NCBI GenBank assembly: GCA_028865375.1 | Contig: JAGWKJ010000123.1 | Span: forward strand, 1 to 6,958 | Direction of reading: 5' to 3' | Source: Hyphomicrobiales bacterium | Lineage (GTDB): Bacteria; Pseudomonadota; Alphaproteobacteria; Rhizobiales; Beijerinckiaceae | DNA length: 6,958 nucleotides | Shown here: positions 5,428 through 6,958 of the stretch, one piece after another | Position numbering within the stretch: the first letter of the stretch is position 1 | Layout: every line of letters begins with the position of its first letter | The notes under the pieces: model-generated | Told to the model about the DNA's origin: nothing | What the model saw: only the letters and a program-made list of their open reading frames with translations | Database searches by the model: none | Program-made: the position numbers and the translations under genes

Positions 5428-6230
5428 GCGCCGTCGAGCTTTTGCAGCGCCCGCGCCAAGGTCCGCCAATCGGTCCAAGCGGCGCGTTTCTGCGCCGGCT
5501 GGCGCAGCAGGAAGGCGGGGTGGAGCATCGGCAGCGCGGGCAAGGTCAGGCCGGGCGCGACCGCGCAATCGACCCAGCGCCCGCGCGCCTGCATGATGCC
5601 GGTCTTTACGCCGAGCAGGCCCTGCATCGCCGGCGCGCCGAGCGTCACCAGCAGGCGCGGCCGGGCGAGCGCGATCTGCCGGCGCAAGAAGGGCAGGCAG
5701 GTCTCGATTTCGAGCGGGGTGGGCGTGCGGTTGCCCGGCGGCCGCCACGGCACGACGTTGGCGATGTAGCAGCGCGTCCGGTCGAGCCCGATCTCGGCCA
5801 TCATCGCGTCGAGCAAGCGCCCGGCCGGGCCGACGAAAGGCTTTCCTTGGCGGTCTTCCTCGGCGCCGGGACCTTCCCCCACGAACATCACCGGCGCGCC
5901 CGGCGTTCCGTCGGCGAAGGCGAGCCGGGTCGCGGTCGCCTTGAGGCCGCAGCCGTCGAACGCCTCCAACATGGCCCGCAATTCGTCGAGATCGGTCGCT
6001 TTGCCGGGGTCGATTTCGCCGGCCTGCACGGCGGACGGCGCGGCTTGGGACGGCCGACGGGCGTCGACGCGCGACGACGGCAGGGGGATCGCCGCCGGCA
6101 CGGCCGCGGTCTCGGCCGCGGCCGCCTCGGCGAAGCGGTCGCGCGGGCCTTCGTCCAAGGCGAGGTCGACCCCCATTTCGGCCTGCCAGCGCAGGCCGTC
6201 GAGGCCATCGGTCGGGATCGGGTGCGTCAT
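5424..6230 (-). CDS. Family-4-type uracil-DNA glycosylase with incomplete Fe-S ligands
   Basis: This enzyme excises uracil from DNA, the first step of base-excision repair. The 268-residue protein has an N-terminal region (1 to about 80) beginning with LRWQAEMGVDLALDE, a feature of alphaproteobacterial members, followed by an Ala/Pro-rich linker. The catalytic domain has motif A at GEGPGAEEDRQGKPFVG (118-134), NVVPWRPPGNRTP (158-170) and the late HPAFLLR motif (237-243). Classical family 4 binds a 4Fe-4S cluster through C-x2-C, a cysteine in K-C-R-P-P, and a fourth about 15 residues on. Here only C94 and C178 are at those places; F91 and W162 replace the others. The enzyme may thus belong to a cluster-free subgroup. 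No Shine-Dalgarno site precedes the ATG. A weak TAAACT element close upstream would give a very short leader. It diverges from rplY. Confidence 0.9.
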   Translation of the reverse strand: MTHPIPTDGLDGLRWQAEMGVDLALDEGPRDRFAEAAAAETAAVPAAIPLPSSRVDARRPSQAAPSAVQAGEIDPGKATDLDELRAMLEAFDGCGLKATATRLAFADGTPGAPVMFVGEGPGAEEDRQGKPFVGPAGRLLDAMMAEIGLDRTRCYIANVVPWRPPGNRTPTPLEIETCLPFLRRQIALARPRLLVTLGAPAMQGLLGVKTGIMQARGRWVDCAVAPGLTLPALPMLHPAFLLRQPAQKRAAWTDWRTLARALQKLDGA

Positions 6231-6246
6231 GGCGGGATGGGCGGAG

Positions 6247-6276
6247 TTTACACGAAGCGCGTCGGGCGGCTATAGG
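6247..6276 (+). promoter_or_regulatory. Sigma-70-type promoter for rplY
   Basis: TTTACA (6247-6252) and TATAGG (6271-6276) are separated by 18 bases; shifting the -35 by one base gives TTACAC with a 17-base spacer. This is the best promoter match in the window and stands in the 110-base gap ahead of rplY. The predicted start near 6283 leaves a leader of about 58 bases. Confidence 0.5.
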
Positions 6277-6281
6277 CCGGC

Positions 6282-6318
6282 CGCGCCCGTTTCCGACACC
6301 CCTGGAGGCGAGGGCGCG
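6282..6318 (+). other. Inverted repeat in the rplY leader
   Basis: CGCGCCC (6282-6288) and GGGCGCG (6312-6318) pair perfectly across a 23-base loop. The stem starts at about the predicted transcript start and ends about 10 bases before the AAAGGA ribosome site. It could fold at the 5' end of the mRNA, either for stability or for control by a ribosomal protein. No known L25 leader motif is recognised. Confidence 0.3.
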
Positions 6319-6340
6319 ATCCGTTCGAAAGGACACCGAT

Positions 6341-6958
6341 ATGGCGCAAGCGAAGAAGCTCGCGGCCGCGGTGCGCGGCGGGAGCGGCAAGGGGGCCGCC
6401 CGCAGCGTTCGCCGTGAAGGCCGCGTACCCGGCGTGATCTATGGCGGGGGCGAAGCCCCGACCACGATCTCGCTGGACTACAAGACCCTGAACCAGCTCA
6501 TCTACGGCGGTCATTTCCTGACCACGCTGTTCGACATCGAGGTCGAGGGCAAGGTCGAGCGTGCGATCCCGCGCGACTACCAGCTCGACCGCGTGAAGGA
6601 CACGCCGCTGCACGTCGACTTCATGCGCCTGAAGGCGGGCTCGAAGGTCCGCATCGCGGTGCCGGTCCATTTCGTCAACGAGGACCAGTCGCCGGGCATC
6701 AAGAAAGGCGGCACGCTCAACGTCGTGCGCCATTCGGTCGAGCTCACCTGCCCGGCCGACGCGATCCCCGAGTTCATCACGGGCGACCTCGCGGGCTTCG
6801 ACATCAACGATTCGCTGCACATCTCGGCGATCAAGCTGCCGGAAGGCTGCAAGCCGACGATCTCCGCGCGCGACTTCACCGTCGCCACGATCGCGCCGCC
6901 GACGACCTACACGGAAGAAGCGCCCGCCGCCTCGGCCGCTCCGGCCGCCGGCGCGACC
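6341..6958 (+). CDS. rplY: 50S ribosomal protein L25/general stress protein Ctc (partial)
   Basis: L25 binds 5S rRNA in the large ribosomal subunit; the longer Ctc/TL5 form has an extra C-terminal domain. The gene runs off the right edge after 206 codons with no stop. Visible family features are GKGAARSVRREGRVPGVIYG (17-36), the 5S-binding barrel through about residue 95 with PLHVDFMRL (89-97), and the second beta domain with VPVHFVNEDQSPGIKKGG (107-124) and LHISAIKLPEG (159-169). An Ala/Pro-rich tail begins near residue 193, and family members end soon after, so few residues are probably missing. AAAGGA at 6328-6333 sits 7 bases before the ATG. In many proteobacteria pth and ychF come next; that part is outside the window. 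Confidence 0.95.
   Translation, partial: MAQAKKLAAAVRGGSGKGAARSVRREGRVPGVIYGGGEAPTTISLDYKTLNQLIYGGHFLTTLFDIEVEGKVERAIPRDYQLDRVKDTPLHVDFMRLKAGSKVRIAVPVHFVNEDQSPGIKKGGTLNVVRHSVELTCPADAIPEFITGDLAGFDINDSLHISAIKLPEGCKPTISARDFTVATIAPPTTYTEEAPAASAAPAAGAT

Noticed and set aside
5428..5460. Terminator after the HugZ-like gene, suggested by CTTTT near 5440
   Set aside because: No stable stem precedes the short T-run, and the sequence is the coding end of the glycosylase gene.
4516..6390. Open minus-strand frame extending chvI to 858 residues
   Set aside because: The extension is antisense to the HugZ-like gene and out of frame with the glycosylase. ChvI family proteins start at MPTIALVDDD, so only 3814-4515 is kept.

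Overview
The window looks like chromosomal DNA from a high-GC alphaproteobacterium. Codon third positions are almost all G or C, and the two-component pair plus kinase at 1519-4515 is the ChvI-ChvG-HprK cluster known from this class. I cannot name a genus. The content is mostly core housekeeping and signalling. I see no mobile element, CRISPR array, tRNA or rRNA, and no clear defence or secretion system. No stretch longer than about 220 bases lacks a gene.

Layout from left to right. The 3' end of an unidentified plus-strand gene (3-89) runs toward leuD (100-705, minus), the small subunit of isopropylmalate isomerase in leucine biosynthesis. A 121-base divergent gap separates leuD from rph (827-1540, plus), the tRNA 3'-processing RNase PH. 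The end of rph overlaps by 22 bases the end of a minus-strand operon that reads chvI (4515-3814), chvG (3788-1998), hprK (2001-1519). ChvG and ChvI are an envelope-spanning sensor kinase and its response regulator. HprK is the short alphaproteobacterial form of HPr kinase and is translationally coupled to chvG. The usual next genes, for EIIA-Man and HPr, are absent because rph occupies that side.

Facing chvI across a 216-base intergenic region is a flavin-reductase-fold HugZ-like gene (4732-5427, plus). It has lost the histidine motif of its C-terminal domain. It converges on a family-4-type uracil-DNA glycosylase (6230-5424, minus), and the two genes share the tetranucleotide CTAG so that each uses one strand of it as a stop codon. 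The glycosylase keeps its catalytic motifs but only two of the four cysteines that hold the family's iron-sulfur cluster. The window closes with rplY/ctc (6341 onward, plus), encoding ribosomal protein L25, open at the right edge and preceded by a good sigma-70-like promoter.

The most interesting unexplained signals are four: a pair of near-palindromic 10-mers three helical turns apart between chvI and the HugZ-like gene; the missing catalytic or ligand residues in the HugZ-like protein; the missing ligands in the glycosylase; and a low-complexity stretch in the periplasmic sensor loop of ChvG. None of these amounts to a new multi-gene system.
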